Part shown: one piece after another, positions 25,766-34,036 of the stretch
How the letters are laid out: every line of letters starts with the position of its first letter
Numbering within the stretch: the first letter of the stretch is position 1
Origin: Paraburkholderia sp. BL21I4N1
Lineage (GTDB): Bacteria; Pseudomonadota; Gammaproteobacteria; Burkholderiales; Burkholderiaceae
Assembly: GCF_002973525.1 (NCBI RefSeq)
Contig: NZ_PVEN01000018.1
Span: 62,001 to 126,000, forward strand
Length of the DNA: 64,000 nt
Reading direction: 5' to 3'
The notes under the pieces: generated by a model
Databases searched by the model: none
Seen by the model: the letters and a program-made list of their open reading frames with translations, nothing else
Told to the model about the DNA's origin: nothing
Program-made: the position numbers and the translations under genes

Positions 25766-26816
25766 GCAGTCGCTCGACCTTCACGAGACCGTCTGGACCA
25801 ACAGAAAAGTCTTTCAAAAAACCCACTCGCTCGAGTTCATTCAGGGCGGCTTTTACAAGTTCGCGCAGATGCTTCTGCGTCGTAGTTGTCAGCCCCGCCC
25901 CTGCCTTGATGGTCCCCACCTTGATCGGGAACGGCACTTCATGGCTCGCAAAGTAACCATGTAGCCATGTTGCGAGTCCAGGCGGCAGATCGAGCCGCTG
26001 TGCCCACTCAACTCGGGTGAAATAGCCCTTTCCGCCGTACAGGTCGACCAGTTGCGGGGCCAATTGCACCCTGTACTGCTTGAGTGCGACACCGGTACGG
26101 GCGTCGCGCCACTCGAATGCAGGGATCATCGACATCGCCCTGCCATCTTCCGCGCCTTTTTCGTTGCTACCGCCGAGTCGCTTTACTATCACCTGCAACG
26201 ATGTGGCTTGCATACGCGTCAGGCAATCACGCAAACGTGTATAGCTTTGGCTTTTGACTGGCCATCCGATGGCCAAGAGAAAAGAACGTGCGGTGAACCG
26301 CACGCTTTCGCCAAGCGGCTGAGACTTGGCGAGCTGAATCAGTTGAAGCCAGACCGTCTCATCATCCTGTCGTAGCTCCTCACCCGTGTATGTGATCCGG
26401 CCGTCACCGATGACGTAGATGTCACGCTCTTTCAGATACTCGCGTTTCCTACATTTATTGCGTGCGTTGAAGAGAGCTGATCGGAAAACTTCATTCGGCA
26501 GCGCACGAAACTTCGCGGGCCAGAAAGGAAGCGACATCTGTTGATTGGCTACGCTCTCCGCTATAGCCGCGTCCAGCTTTGCTCGCTGCGCAGCCTGCTT
26601 GGCCTGTTGCGCAACCGACCGCTGTACGATCTCCGGCGAATGCGCGAAGATCGTGTCGGCCGCAGATTTCATTGAACCAGCCACCTCTCGCTCGCGGCAC
26701 GTCGAGCGGTCGTTAACGGGACGCTTATGCACGTCATGCATCGGTTGACGATTTGAAAGAGGCGGGTGAACACCCCCGGCAACTAGCGGCAAGGTCTGCT
26801 CATCCGAGGAGTTCAT
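25755..26816 (-). CDS. trfA: TrfA-like plasmid replication initiator
   Basis: A 353-residue protein of the TrfA family known from IncP plasmids. It shows LPFWPAKFRALPNEVFRSALF near 95-115, then RITYTGEELRQDDETVW, and a winged-helix C-terminal region with LPPGLATWLHGYFASHE and KHLRELVKAALNEL. TrfA binds iterons and recruits the host DnaB and DnaA. An internal Met49 (MKSAADTIF) would give a 305-residue form, echoing the two forms of RK2 TrfA; that parallel is inferred. The five iterons lie at the 3' end, so initiator and target are adjacent. The start overlaps the stop of the small upstream gene by 4 bases. No inactivating change was seen. Confidence 0.88.
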   Translation of the reverse strand: MNSSDEQTLPLVAGGVHPPLSNRQPMHDVHKRPVNDRSTCREREVAGSMKSAADTIFAHSPEIVQRSVAQQAKQAAQRAKLDAAIAESVANQQMSLPFWPAKFRALPNEVFRSALFNARNKCRKREYLKERDIYVIGDGRITYTGEELRQDDETVWLQLIQLAKSQPLGESVRFTARSFLLAIGWPVKSQSYTRLRDCLTRMQATSLQVIVKRLGGSNEKGAEDGRAMSMIPAFEWRDARTGVALKQYRVQLAPQLVDLYGGKGYFTRVEWAQRLDLPPGLATWLHGYFASHEVPFPIKVGTIKAGAGLTTTTQKHLRELVKAALNELERVGFLKDFSVGPDGLVKVERLHDL

Positions 26817-27163
26817 CTGCCCTCCCGCGCCGCCGCCAAACGTTCGAACTGTTGTCGTTTCGTCGGTCGCCCGATTCGCCGCGATTGCTGAGACTCGGTT
26901 ATCGGATCCGTCTTTCGATTAGCGTTGCGGAAATTGGGCGCGACTACGGTAGCAGCGACCGCTGGTTGGACGTGCTGGTCAATCCAATCGAGAACGTCCT
27001 GCTTGCGCCAAAACAACTTTCGTTGACCGGGCAATCGCACGATCGGCGGCAGGCGATCGAAGCGCTTCGCGGCAATGTCTGCGTAGACGGTCGCAGGCTT
27101 TCTGTGGAGGAGAGGGCATAGCTGACCTAGCGTCAGCAACTCGATGGGAAAATCTGTCGGCAT
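26813..27163 (-). CDS. Small helix-turn-helix DNA-binding protein (AlpA/excisionase-like)
   Basis: A 116-residue protein starting MPTDFPIELL. Residues about 8-62 look like a winged-helix/AlpA-type domain: LTLGQLCPLLHRKPATVYADIAAKRFD followed by LPGQRKLFWRKQDVLDWIDQHV. The C-terminal 50 residues are basic and disordered. The downstream stop overlaps the trfA start (ATGA), so it is co-transcribed with the initiator and may regulate it or act in element excision. A longer reading from 27388 is possible but lacks protein-like composition. Confidence 0.75.
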   Translation of the reverse strand: MPTDFPIELLTLGQLCPLLHRKPATVYADIAAKRFDRLPPIVRLPGQRKLFWRKQDVLDWIDQHVQPAVAATVVAPNFRNANRKTDPITESQQSRRIGRPTKRQQFERLAAAREGR

Positions 27164-27605
27164 GGGCGAACTCCGGCGGCCCACAAGCAATATGTGCATG
27201 TGAGCTACCGAACGTGCGCACCAGCCAATGGCCCAGACGCCGCAGCGTTGTACCAGGAGGCGGGCCGAATGGCCCTCAGTGGCCCCTTCGCCATGTCCTG
27301 CAGCGCTCTGTCTTGCGCTGCGCCGACGCCGTTCGTAATCGGTCGGTTGACATGTCGTTAACCGCGCGCGGAGGGTGCTTATCCACACGGGCCTTGATCG
27401 GTGTGATCAAGTCAAAGATCGAGTACTCTGGATTGTGTATGGTGTGCGTAGATCAGTCAACAGACGACGCTCCCGCGAGCGGAAGCAGAACTGAACCACA
27501 AAGGCCGCATCGGTCGGTTCGACAAGGGATTCGCGCGGGACAAGTTTGGGACGCTAATTGACCAAAAGCGACCCAAAACGACCGCGATTGATATAAGCAG
27601 TAGAC
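27164..27605. other. Region upstream of the replication operon, up to the tRNA terminator
   Basis: About 440 bases without a convincing gene. It holds a perfect DnaA box (27379-27387) and presumably the promoter of the small HTH gene and trfA. The border between mobile and core DNA should lie in or near this stretch or at the tRNA 3' end. I found no second copy of the tRNA end elsewhere in the window. Confidence 0.5.
27379..27387 (+). promoter_or_regulatory. DnaA box (TTATCCACA)
   Basis: A perfect match to the consensus DnaA box, lying 216 bases upstream of the replication operon start. Together with the near-match at 25553-25561 it fits an origin that uses host DnaA. Confidence 0.6.
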
Positions 27606-27635
27606 AATAAAAAACCGGCCTAAGTGGCCGGTTTT
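27606..27635 (-). terminator. Intrinsic terminator of tRNA-Ala
   Basis: AAAACCGGCC (27611-27620) and GGCCGGTTTT (27626-27635) form a perfect 10-bp stem with a TAAGT loop. Read on the minus strand it is followed by a T-run, 13 bases downstream of the tRNA end. Confidence 0.85.
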
Positions 27636-27648
27636 AAAGAGAATTCCA

Positions 27649-27724
<76 letters not shown>

Positions 27725-27788
27725 GACCTGCAAACAATTCTAGCACAGGCATTTTCCATTTTGCCTAGCCCCAAACCCCACCAAACCA

Positions 27789-28136
27789 TCACTTCGACGG
27801 CGCCCCCTTCAGCACCCAATCGACCACCGTCCGAATATCCGCATCGCTCATCGACTGGTGCGCGGGCATCGGAATCATGCCCCACACGCCGGAGCCACCG
27901 TTCTTTACCTTACTCGCCAGTTTGGCCGGCGCCTGCGCATCGCCCTTATATTTCGCGGCGATCTGCTGGAACGACGGACCCACCAGTTTGCGGTCCACCG
28001 CATGACATCCCATGCAAGCATTCGCGTTAGCGATACTCTGCCCACGCGGCGCATCGGCAGCATGCGCGCTGGACACAAACAAGCCCACCACCGCCCCGAC
28101 CAAAACCGACCCGGCAACGATCACACCGCGCTTCAT
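27789..28136 (-). CDS. Class I c-type cytochrome
   Basis: A 115-residue periplasmic cytochrome. A signal peptide (about 1-26, ending in AHA) is followed by the haem motif CMGCH at 41-45 and a likely Met ligand in the GMIPMPAH segment near 85-92. The size and C-terminal helix (DADIRTVVDWVLKG) match soluble c5/c552-like electron carriers. The start overlaps the dolP stop (ATGA), so it is at the end of the yraN-diaA-dolP operon. It probably carries electrons to a terminal oxidase; the partner is unknown. Confidence 0.9.
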   Translation of the reverse strand: MKRGVIVAGSVLVGAVVGLFVSSAHAADAPRGQSIANANACMGCHAVDRKLVGPSFQQIAAKYKGDAQAPAKLASKVKNGGSGVWGMIPMPAHQSMSDADIRTVVDWVLKGAPSK

Positions 28137-28930
28137 GGCGTAGTCGCTTTCGGATTACCCGGATGCACCGCGTTCGAATTGGTAACCGGCGCCGGCGCCT
28201 GCTGATCGAGCGGTCGCGAGCTCACCGACGAATCCGGAATCGCGCCGACAGTCGGCGCATTCGCGTCCGGCTGCGACGCGGCGGGCGTCGGTGCAGCCGC
28301 TGCTGCTGCCGCCGCGGCCGCGGCTTCCTGCGGCTGAATGTACTGGAACAGCTTCACGACCTGCACCACGCCCGGCACGCGGCTCGCGACGTCGGCGCCG
28401 CGATTGCCCTCGTCCATCGTGACGAGACCCATCAGGTACACCGAGCCACGCTCGGCCACCACCTTGAAATTGTTCGCCGAAATATTCTTCTCGGCGATCA
28501 GCGCGGTCTTCACTCGCGTTTCCAGATAGGTGTCGTTGGTGCGCGACGAGAACGAACTGGCCGGCATGATCGCCAGTTCGTTCACGATCGTGTTGACGTT
28601 GTTCAAGCCACGCACGATCGTCTCGGCACGCTGCTTCGACACGTCGCCCGCGACTTCGCCGGTCAGCAACACGCGACGATTGAACACCGCGACGTTGACG
28701 TGCGCGTTGTCCGGCAGATTCTGGCTGATCTGCGAGAGCGCCTTCACCTGCAACTCGCGATCTTCGGTCTGCGCGCCAAGCGTGCGCCGATCGGTCGCCA
28801 CCAGCGCGCCGCCGCCCGCCGCGCCGGCAACGGCGAGAAAGCAACCCTGCAACGTCGCGGACAGCCCCGCCGCGAACCCCACCACCAGCACGGTTCTCAC
28901 CAGTGTCTTCTTGACGCGGAATACGCTCAT
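28133..28930 (-). CDS. dolP: DolP/YraP-type BON-domain outer-membrane lipoprotein
   Basis: A 265-residue protein with a lipoprotein signal (lipobox LQGC near 26-29) and two BON domains: about 50-120 (NLPDNAHVNVAVFNRRVLLTG) and 130-200 (ISANNFKVVAERGSVYLMG). A long Ala-, Pro- and Ser-rich tail follows, longer than in E. coli DolP (191 residues). DolP supports outer-membrane integrity at division sites. The ATG at 28930 was chosen; one codon upstream is TTG. AAGGAGAG precedes it. The gene order yraN-diaA-dolP is as in enterobacteria, which supports orthology. Confidence 0.85.
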   Translation of the reverse strand: MSVFRVKKTLVRTVLVVGFAAGLSATLQGCFLAVAGAAGGGALVATDRRTLGAQTEDRELQVKALSQISQNLPDNAHVNVAVFNRRVLLTGEVAGDVSKQRAETIVRGLNNVNTIVNELAIMPASSFSSRTNDTYLETRVKTALIAEKNISANNFKVVAERGSVYLMGLVTMDEGNRGADVASRVPGVVQVVKLFQYIQPQEAAAAAAAAAAAPTPAASQPDANAPTVGAIPDSSVSSRPLDQQAPAPVTNSNAVHPGNPKATTP

Positions 28931-28956
28931 CAACTAGCTCTCCTTCGGAATCAATC

Positions 28957-29544
28957 TCAGTCTTCGCCCAGCAACATGGCATCGATGCCGTCGCACAGAC
29001 AATGGATGGTCAGCAAATGCACTTCCTGAATACGCGCGGTGCGATCCGACGGCACGCAAACGTGGATGTCGGTATCGCTCAATACATCTTGCATGCGGCC
29101 GCCGCCCTTGCCGGTCAGCGCGACCACGATCATTTCGCGCTCGTGCGCGGCTTCGATCGCGGCCAGCACGTTGGCCGAATTGCCGGACGTGGTGATGGCC
29201 AGCAGCACGTCGCCCGGCTGGCCGAGCGCCCAGACCTGCTTCGAAAAAATCTGCTCGAACGAATAGTCGTTGGCGATGGCGGTCAGCACGGACGTATCCG
29301 TGCTCAGCGCGATTGCCGGCAAGCCGGGCCGTTCACGTTCGAAGCGGCCAATCAGCTCGGCAGCGAAGTGTTGCGCGTCGGCCGCCGAGCCGCCGTTGCC
29401 GCACGCCAGAATGCGGTTGCCGTTGGCGAGCGCGCCGAACATCGTGTCGATCGCTGCGGCGATCGGCATCGACAGGGTTTCGAGGGCTTCGAGTTTGACT
29501 GCCGCGCTGTCGCGGAAGTGTTGTTGAATGCGTTCGACTGACAT
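28957..29544 (-). CDS. diaA: SIS-domain protein, DiaA / phosphoheptose isomerase (GmhA) family
   Basis: A 195-residue single SIS-domain protein: ILACGNGGSAADAQHFAAEL near 45-65, ITTSGNSANVLAAIEAA and VALTGKGGG later. GmhA isomerises sedoheptulose 7-phosphate for LPS heptose; its paralogue DiaA binds DnaA and times replication. Placement between yraN and dolP, opposite rsmI, is the DiaA context, so DiaA is preferred; many Burkholderia annotations say phosphoheptose isomerase. The start at 29544 gives the family length; upstream codons are not protein-like. Confidence 0.8.
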   Translation of the reverse strand: MSVERIQQHFRDSAAVKLEALETLSMPIAAAIDTMFGALANGNRILACGNGGSAADAQHFAAELIGRFERERPGLPAIALSTDTSVLTAIANDYSFEQIFSKQVWALGQPGDVLLAITTSGNSANVLAAIEAAHEREMIVVALTGKGGGRMQDVLSDTDIHVCVPSDRTARIQEVHLLTIHCLCDGIDAMLLGED

Positions 29545-29760
29545 CGAGTCTCTATCTTCTACCGCGAATGAGCCGCACTGCGCGGCCGTGTTGTGAAGTC
29601 GTATTGCGAGTGATGCTGCGCCGGTAAAGCTGGCCGGTAACGTGGCGCGGTAGCGTCGATGCATCGCAAAGTACCCGACATTGCGCGCAATCCGCGTCGC
29701 CCCGTGGCCCGGACGCGAGCGCAAGTTTATCGTACTCACGCGGGTTCTCCGCGCGCGGCT

Positions 29761-30195
29761 TCAGACTTCGTCGGCACGAAACGCGTCGCGCAACCAGACG
29801 AGCCGGCCGGCTTCGAACGCGACCACGTCGAAACGGCACGCGGGCTGATCGTGCGAACAGCGGCCATGAATGGCCAGATAATGCTGCGCCGCGCGCACGA
29901 TGCGCCGCTGCTTACGCCAGTCGATGCTCGCCGCCGCGCCGCCGAATTGAGCTTGCGCCCGCGCGCGGACCTCGACGAACACCAGCGCACCGTCACGGTC
30001 GCGCATAACCAGATCGATCTCGCCGCCGCGGCACGACACGTTACGCGCGACGAACCGCAAACGCTGCCGCTGCAAAAACTCCTGCGCCCGCAACTCGAAA
30101 ACCGCGCCGACGAGTTTGGACCCGGCCGATCTTGAAAAGTTGTGCGGGGCAGGACTGGACGGTGATGCGGTGGCCGTCTGCGGACACGCGAGCAT
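29761..30195 (-). CDS. yraN: YraN family (UPF0102) protein
   Basis: A 144-residue protein with the YraN core: GAVFELRAQEFLQRQ, then RGGEIDLVMRDRDGALVFVEVRAR, which carries the E-x-D and E-V-R pattern of a nuclease-like fold. Known YraN relatives resemble Holliday-junction resolvases but have no confirmed role. The start could be 30195 (chosen) or 30279; neither has a strong Shine-Dalgarno. It faces rsmI across a shared upstream region. Confidence 0.85.
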   Translation of the reverse strand: MLACPQTATASPSSPAPHNFSRSAGSKLVGAVFELRAQEFLQRQRLRFVARNVSCRGGEIDLVMRDRDGALVFVEVRARAQAQFGGAAASIDWRKQRRIVRAAQHYLAIHGRCSHDQPACRFDVVAFEAGRLVWLRDAFRADEV

Positions 30196-30388
30196 GCTCG
30201 CCAGCGCATTTTGCGATGCCCTCGTCGCCGCTCGCGTCACGGTCGCGGCGCATACCTTCGCCGATGTATGCCCCGCCATGGCGACCTGCGAACGCTCAAC
30301 TCCCCGCTCACCGTCCCCAGCCCCCAGAACCTCCGAGGCTGCGTGGCACAATGGCGGCCTCTTTCTGTCAGTTTGCGTCTTTTGCCTC

Positions 30389-31291
30389 ATGACTCCTCTC
30401 TCCGAACTCGCGCAAGGGCAGCAGTACCCCACCGCCGCGCTGTATGTGGTGGCCACGCCGATCGGCAACATTGCCGACGTCACGCTGCGCGCGTTGCATG
30501 TGCTCGGACTGGTGGACCGTATCGCGGCCGAAGACACCCGCAACACCGGCCAACTGCTCGCACGCTACGGCATCTCGAAGCCGCTCGTTGCGGTGCATCA
30601 GCACAACGAGCGGGCCGCGGCGCAGCGCCTGATCGAACATCTGCAAGCGGGCGAGCGCGTGGCCTACGTGTCCGACGCGGGCACGCCCGGCATCTCCGAC
30701 CCCGGCGCCAAACTGGTCGACGCCGTGCGCGAAGCCGGCTATCCGGTGATTCCGCTGCCCGGAGCAAGCGCTCTTGCCACGGCGTTGAGCGCGGCCGGCG
30801 ACTGGGTCGCGACGTTCTCGTTCCTCGGCTTCCTGCCACCCAAGCCAAAGGCGCGGGCCGCCGCGTTGCAGGAACTCGCGCGCCATACTCACGCGATGGT
30901 GTTCTATGAAGCGCCGCACCGGATCGTCGAGACGGTCCAGGCGCTGGCCGACGCCTTCGGCGGCGAACGCAAGCTGCTGATCGCGCGAGAGCTGACAAAG
31001 TTACACGAAGCGCTGCACCAAGGCACCCTGGCCGAAGGGCCAACATGGCTCGCCGCCGATCCGAACCGACAGCGCGGCGAATTCGTGCTGGTGGTGGAAG
31101 GCGCGCAGCCGGAAGCCACCGGCGAACACGATCACGACGCGCTGCTGGGCATCCTGCTGGAAGAGTTGACGGTGAGCAGCGCGGCTAAGGTGGCGGCGTC
31201 GATCACTGGGGCGTCGCGCAACGCGCTGTACGCACGCGCGCTGGCATTGAAGAAAGACAACGAAGACGAAGACGACCACGAAGAAGACTAA
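30389..31291 (+). CDS. rsmI: RsmI, 16S rRNA (cytidine1402-2'-O)-methyltransferase
   Basis: A 300-residue tetrapyrrole-methylase-fold enzyme. VVATPIGNIADVTLRAL at the start, AAEDTRNTG, YVSDAGTPGISDPG and LPGASALATALSAAG are hallmark RsmI segments. It methylates the 2'-OH of C1402 in 16S rRNA using AdoMet, tuning decoding. The C-terminus ends in an acidic run (DNEDEDDHEED), longer than usual. The ATG at 30389 was chosen; the reading frame is open further upstream but that part overlaps yraN. It is followed by a strong bidirectional terminator. Confidence 0.93.
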   Translation: MTPLSELAQGQQYPTAALYVVATPIGNIADVTLRALHVLGLVDRIAAEDTRNTGQLLARYGISKPLVAVHQHNERAAAQRLIEHLQAGERVAYVSDAGTPGISDPGAKLVDAVREAGYPVIPLPGASALATALSAAGDWVATFSFLGFLPPKPKARAAALQELARHTHAMVFYEAPHRIVETVQALADAFGGERKLLIARELTKLHEALHQGTLAEGPTWLAADPNRQRGEFVLVVEGAQPEATGEHDHDALLGILLEELTVSSAAKVAASITGASRNALYARALALKKDNEDEDDHEED

Positions 31292-31315
31292 GCGGTCGGA
31301 AGAAAAAAGTCGGAC

Positions 31316-31351
31316 AAAAAAGAAAAGGGCCTCGTGGCCCTTTTCTTTTTT
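31316..31351. terminator. Bidirectional intrinsic terminator between rsmI and rlpA
   Basis: AGAAAAGGGCC and GGCCCTTTTCT pair perfectly around TCGT, flanked by A-rich and T-rich runs. It can end both convergent transcripts. Confidence 0.9.
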
Positions 31352-31436
31352 GACAGAGATGGCATGAACTGCCACCTCCGTCTGCTACGAGCGCGCTTAT
31401 CACGCACGCACTCGCAGCCTCACCATCGACTTTCGA

Positions 31437-32039
31437 TTACTTCTCGCTGCTCGAACCCGAGTTCGACGCCAGCGTTTCGTTCAGCTCGGCGCGTGCTTCC
31501 TGCTGCGTCAGACCTTCGATCTTGACACGCGCCGTGCCGGCGTGACGCATATCGAGCGCGCTCGCGGCGGCCATCGACAGATCGATCACACGGCCGCGAG
31601 CATACGGGCCACGATCGTTGATGCGCACCACGACCGAACGCGACGTGGCCGGATTGGTCACGCGCACATACGAGCCGAGCGGCAACGTGCGATGCGCGGC
31701 GGTCAGCGCATGCATGTCGTAGCGTTCGCCGTTCGCGGTGCGGCGGCCATGGAAGCCGCGGCCGTACCACGACGCGCGACCGGTTTGATGAAAGTCCGAA
31801 ATGTCCGAACCATCGTCCGTTAGAGGCTTGGCGTCGGCCAGCGACGAGCCCGCGGCGCTTGCGCCGGAGGCCGGCGCGCTACCGAAGGCTTGCGGTCCGA
31901 AGCTCCCTGCCTGCGCTGCTTTGGTGCTGAGCGGCGCGTCGTTGGCGGACGTGTTCGCGGTGCCCGGAGGCGTGGCGCAACCAGCCAGCACAAAAAAAGC
32001 AAAAAGAGTCCCCAGACCACGGGATAACCGAGTTTTCAT
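31437..32039 (-). CDS. rlpA: RlpA-family septal-ring lytic transglycosylase (lipoprotein)
   Basis: A 200-residue lipoprotein with lipobox LAGC near 18-21. The double-psi beta-barrel of RlpA follows at about 85-180: GRASWYGRGFHGRRTANGERY and VVVRINDRGPYARGRVIDLS, including the key Asp in NDRG. RlpA cleaves peptidoglycan strands lacking stem peptides and acts at septa. There is no C-terminal SPOR domain, so it is the short form. The ATG at 32039 is set by the lipoprotein signal. Confidence 0.9.
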   Translation of the reverse strand: MKTRLSRGLGTLFAFFVLAGCATPPGTANTSANDAPLSTKAAQAGSFGPQAFGSAPASGASAAGSSLADAKPLTDDGSDISDFHQTGRASWYGRGFHGRRTANGERYDMHALTAAHRTLPLGSYVRVTNPATSRSVVVRINDRGPYARGRVIDLSMAAASALDMRHAGTARVKIEGLTQQEARAELNETLASNSGSSSEK

Positions 32040-32676
32040 AAGACGTGCAATCACAATGTCGAGCCGCATCACGCGAAGTTGAGCGTGTTGCCTGCGACTC
32101 CGGCGGCAATGGACGACAACGCGCCGCGCAGACATGCGCAGAACGTCAAAGCCCGGATGCGACCCAATCGGCCGCTACCGCACGGTTAATTTTCACGTCT
32201 GGCGCAACCTGTCCCCGGCAGCCTGACCAGACCCCACATGCCGCCATCGAACGTGGCAAACACGTTCTTGCGCGCGGAACTCAGCGCACAGGAACGGCGG
32301 CGTAGGCCCCACCCAGCGTCACGGCAGTTAAGTCCGTAGCAGGCGCGCGGCGCCTGGCTGGGCAAGACGTGTGCATCGAAAGCATCGATACTTGATGGCT
32401 GTCCAGCAGTGCGACAGCCCAAACTTGAGTGGCGATCCGCGTGCCCATTTTTGATGGGGACGCATCGCCTTGTGGCATGCCCAGTTCCCTAGGCATGGGG
32501 TGCATTATACCCAAAAGAAATTTTTGAGATGACAAGCGCTTGAAAACCTTGATGAATTTTCACGCTTGCTGCAAAAATAGGCGCGCCAAAGCCCGCTGGG
32601 GCGGGCCTTCCGGGCACTCGGCGAGCGCGGCGCGCTGGCCGGTACAATCGACGTTTTCCCTGCGGCGCCGTCACCC
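32040..32676. other. Long gap with a possible structured minus-strand RNA
   Basis: About 640 bases between rlpA and the MBL-hydrolase gene. On the minus strand a perfect -10 hexamer TATAAT (32504-32509) is followed within 130 bases by three stem-loops: CATGCC/GGCATG, CCCAT/ATGGG and GGCTGTC/GACAGCC. A frame of up to 84 codons overlaps them, but its codon use (AGG, TTA, CCT) is unlike local genes. The segment could be a small RNA or a long rlpA leader. I cannot match it to a known RNA family. Confidence 0.35.
32504..32509 (-). promoter_or_regulatory. Candidate -10 box (TATAAT)
   Basis: A perfect sigma-70 -10 hexamer on the minus strand. The best -35 candidate TTGTCA (32530-32535) is 20 bases away, longer than ideal, so the promoter is only possible. 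Confidence 0.35.
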
Positions 32677-33321
32677 ATGAAAGTCACTTTGATCCCCGTC
32701 ACGCCGTTTCAGCAGAACAGCTCGCTGCTCGTTTGCGAGGCAACCGGGCGCGCGGCCGTCGTCGATCCGGGCGGCGATCTCGATGTCATCCAGGGCGAAA
32801 TAGCGCGCCAGAACGTGACGGTCGAAAAAGTGTTCCTGACGCACGGTCACATCGATCACTGCGCCGGCGCGAAGACGCTGGCCACCCACTACGGCGTGCC
32901 GATCGAAGGCCCGCATCCCGACGAAAGTTTCTGGCTCGACAAGTTGCCGGATCAAAGCACGCGCTTCGGCTTTCCGGCGGCCGAGGCGTTCGAGCCGGAT
33001 CGCTGGCTGCAGAACGGCGAGACCGTGCAATTCGGCGACGAAACCCTCGAGGTCTATCACTGCCCCGGCCACACACCCGGTCACGTGGTGTTTTTCAGCC
33101 GCGCGCATCGACTGGCGCTGGTCGGCGACGTGCTGTTCGCCGGCTCGATCGGCCGCACGGATTTTCCGCGCGGCAATCACGCGGACCTTGTGAGCTCGAT
33201 CCGCGAAAAACTCTGGCCGCTCGGCGACGACGTCACCTTCGTGCCGGGCCATGGACCCACATCGACCTTCGGCGCCGAGCGCCGCAGCAATCCGTACGTC
33301 GCCGACGGAGTCGAGGCATGA
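32677..33321 (+). CDS. MBL-fold metallo-hydrolase (glyoxalase II-like, YcbL type)
   Basis: A 214-residue metallo-beta-lactamase fold hydrolase. The metal site THGHIDHC is at about 55-62, and further ligands lie in YHCPGHTPGH and LVGDVLFAGSIGRTDFP; HGPTSTFGAERRSNPYV near the end is typical of YcbL-type glyoxalase II-like enzymes. It probably hydrolyses thioesters such as S-lactoylglutathione; the substrate is not proven. Its stop overlaps the next start (ATGA), indicating an operon with the exonuclease gene. Confidence 0.88.
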   Translation: MKVTLIPVTPFQQNSSLLVCEATGRAAVVDPGGDLDVIQGEIARQNVTVEKVFLTHGHIDHCAGAKTLATHYGVPIEGPHPDESFWLDKLPDQSTRFGFPAAEAFEPDRWLQNGETVQFGDETLEVYHCPGHTPGHVVFFSRAHRLALVGDVLFAGSIGRTDFPRGNHADLVSSIREKLWPLGDDVTFVPGHGPTSTFGAERRSNPYVADGVEA

Positions 33322-33947
33322 GCAGCGAAATCTATGTGAGCACCGACGTCGAAGCGGACGGCCCGATTCCCGGTCCCCATTCGATGCTGAGTTTCGCCTC
33401 GGCCGCCTATACCGAAGACAAGCAGCTGATCGCCACGTTCTCGGCGAATCTCGAGGTGCTCGACGGCGCGAAACCGCATCCGGTGCAGGAAGCTTGGTGG
33501 AAGACGCAGCCCGAAGCGTGGGCTGCCTGTCGCCAGGACTTGCAGGATCCCGCCGCCGCGCTGACCGCCTATGTGGAGTGGGTCGAAGCGCTGCCGGGCA
33601 AGCCGGTGTTCGTCGCGATGCCGGCCGGCTTCGACTTCACCTATATGTTCTGGTACATGATGCGTTTTGTCGGCCGTTGCCCGTTTTCGTGGTCGGCGCT
33701 CGACATCAAGACGCTCGCGTTCGCCATGACCGGCCTGCCGTATCGCAAGAACATCAAGCCGCGCTTTCCAAAACACTGGTTCGACGAGCATCCGCACACG
33801 CACGTCGCGCTGGACGACGCGATCGAACAGGGCGCGCTCTTCTGCAACATGCTCAAGGATCTGCGCGTCGGTCAGGCGGCCCTGCTCGCAGCCGCTAAAG
33901 ATGGGGACGGCTCAGGACAAAACGCCGCTGAGAAACCGGCAAATTAG
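33318..33947 (+). CDS. DnaQ-like 3'-5' exonuclease domain protein
   Basis: A 209-residue DEDDh-type exonuclease fold: STDVEADG near the start supplies the first Asp and Glu, GFDFTYMFWYM supplies the second Asp, and HVALDDAIEQG supplies the His and last Asp. It probably trims DNA or RNA 3' ends; the substrate is unknown. The start was chosen at 33318, where ATG overlaps the stop of the hydrolase gene. The Ala-rich C-terminal tail (about 190-209) is likely disordered. Confidence 0.85.
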   Translation: MSSEIYVSTDVEADGPIPGPHSMLSFASAAYTEDKQLIATFSANLEVLDGAKPHPVQEAWWKTQPEAWAACRQDLQDPAAALTAYVEWVEALPGKPVFVAMPAGFDFTYMFWYMMRFVGRCPFSWSALDIKTLAFAMTGLPYRKNIKPRFPKHWFDEHPHTHVALDDAIEQGALFCNMLKDLRVGQAALLAAAKDGDGSGQNAAEKPAN

Positions 33948-34036
33948 GTAATCTCCCTCGACTAGGCCGTTTTACATTGCGTTTCGTTTTCGAGCCCTCT
34001 ACCATGCGTTGATAGGCGACGCTAACGGAGGCGCAG

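Noticed and set aside
25635..25964. Plus-strand frames across the iterons
   Set aside because: The protein repeats only mirror the DNA iterons and overlap the well-supported trfA gene.
27541..27590. GGGACAAGTTTGGGACG-like direct repeats near the tRNA as an attachment site
   Set aside because: The repeat is short and has no second copy at another element end within the window.
32281..32535. An 84-codon minus-strand frame upstream of rlpA
   Set aside because: Codon use is unlike local genes and it overlaps three predicted hairpins; kept only as part of a possible RNA region.
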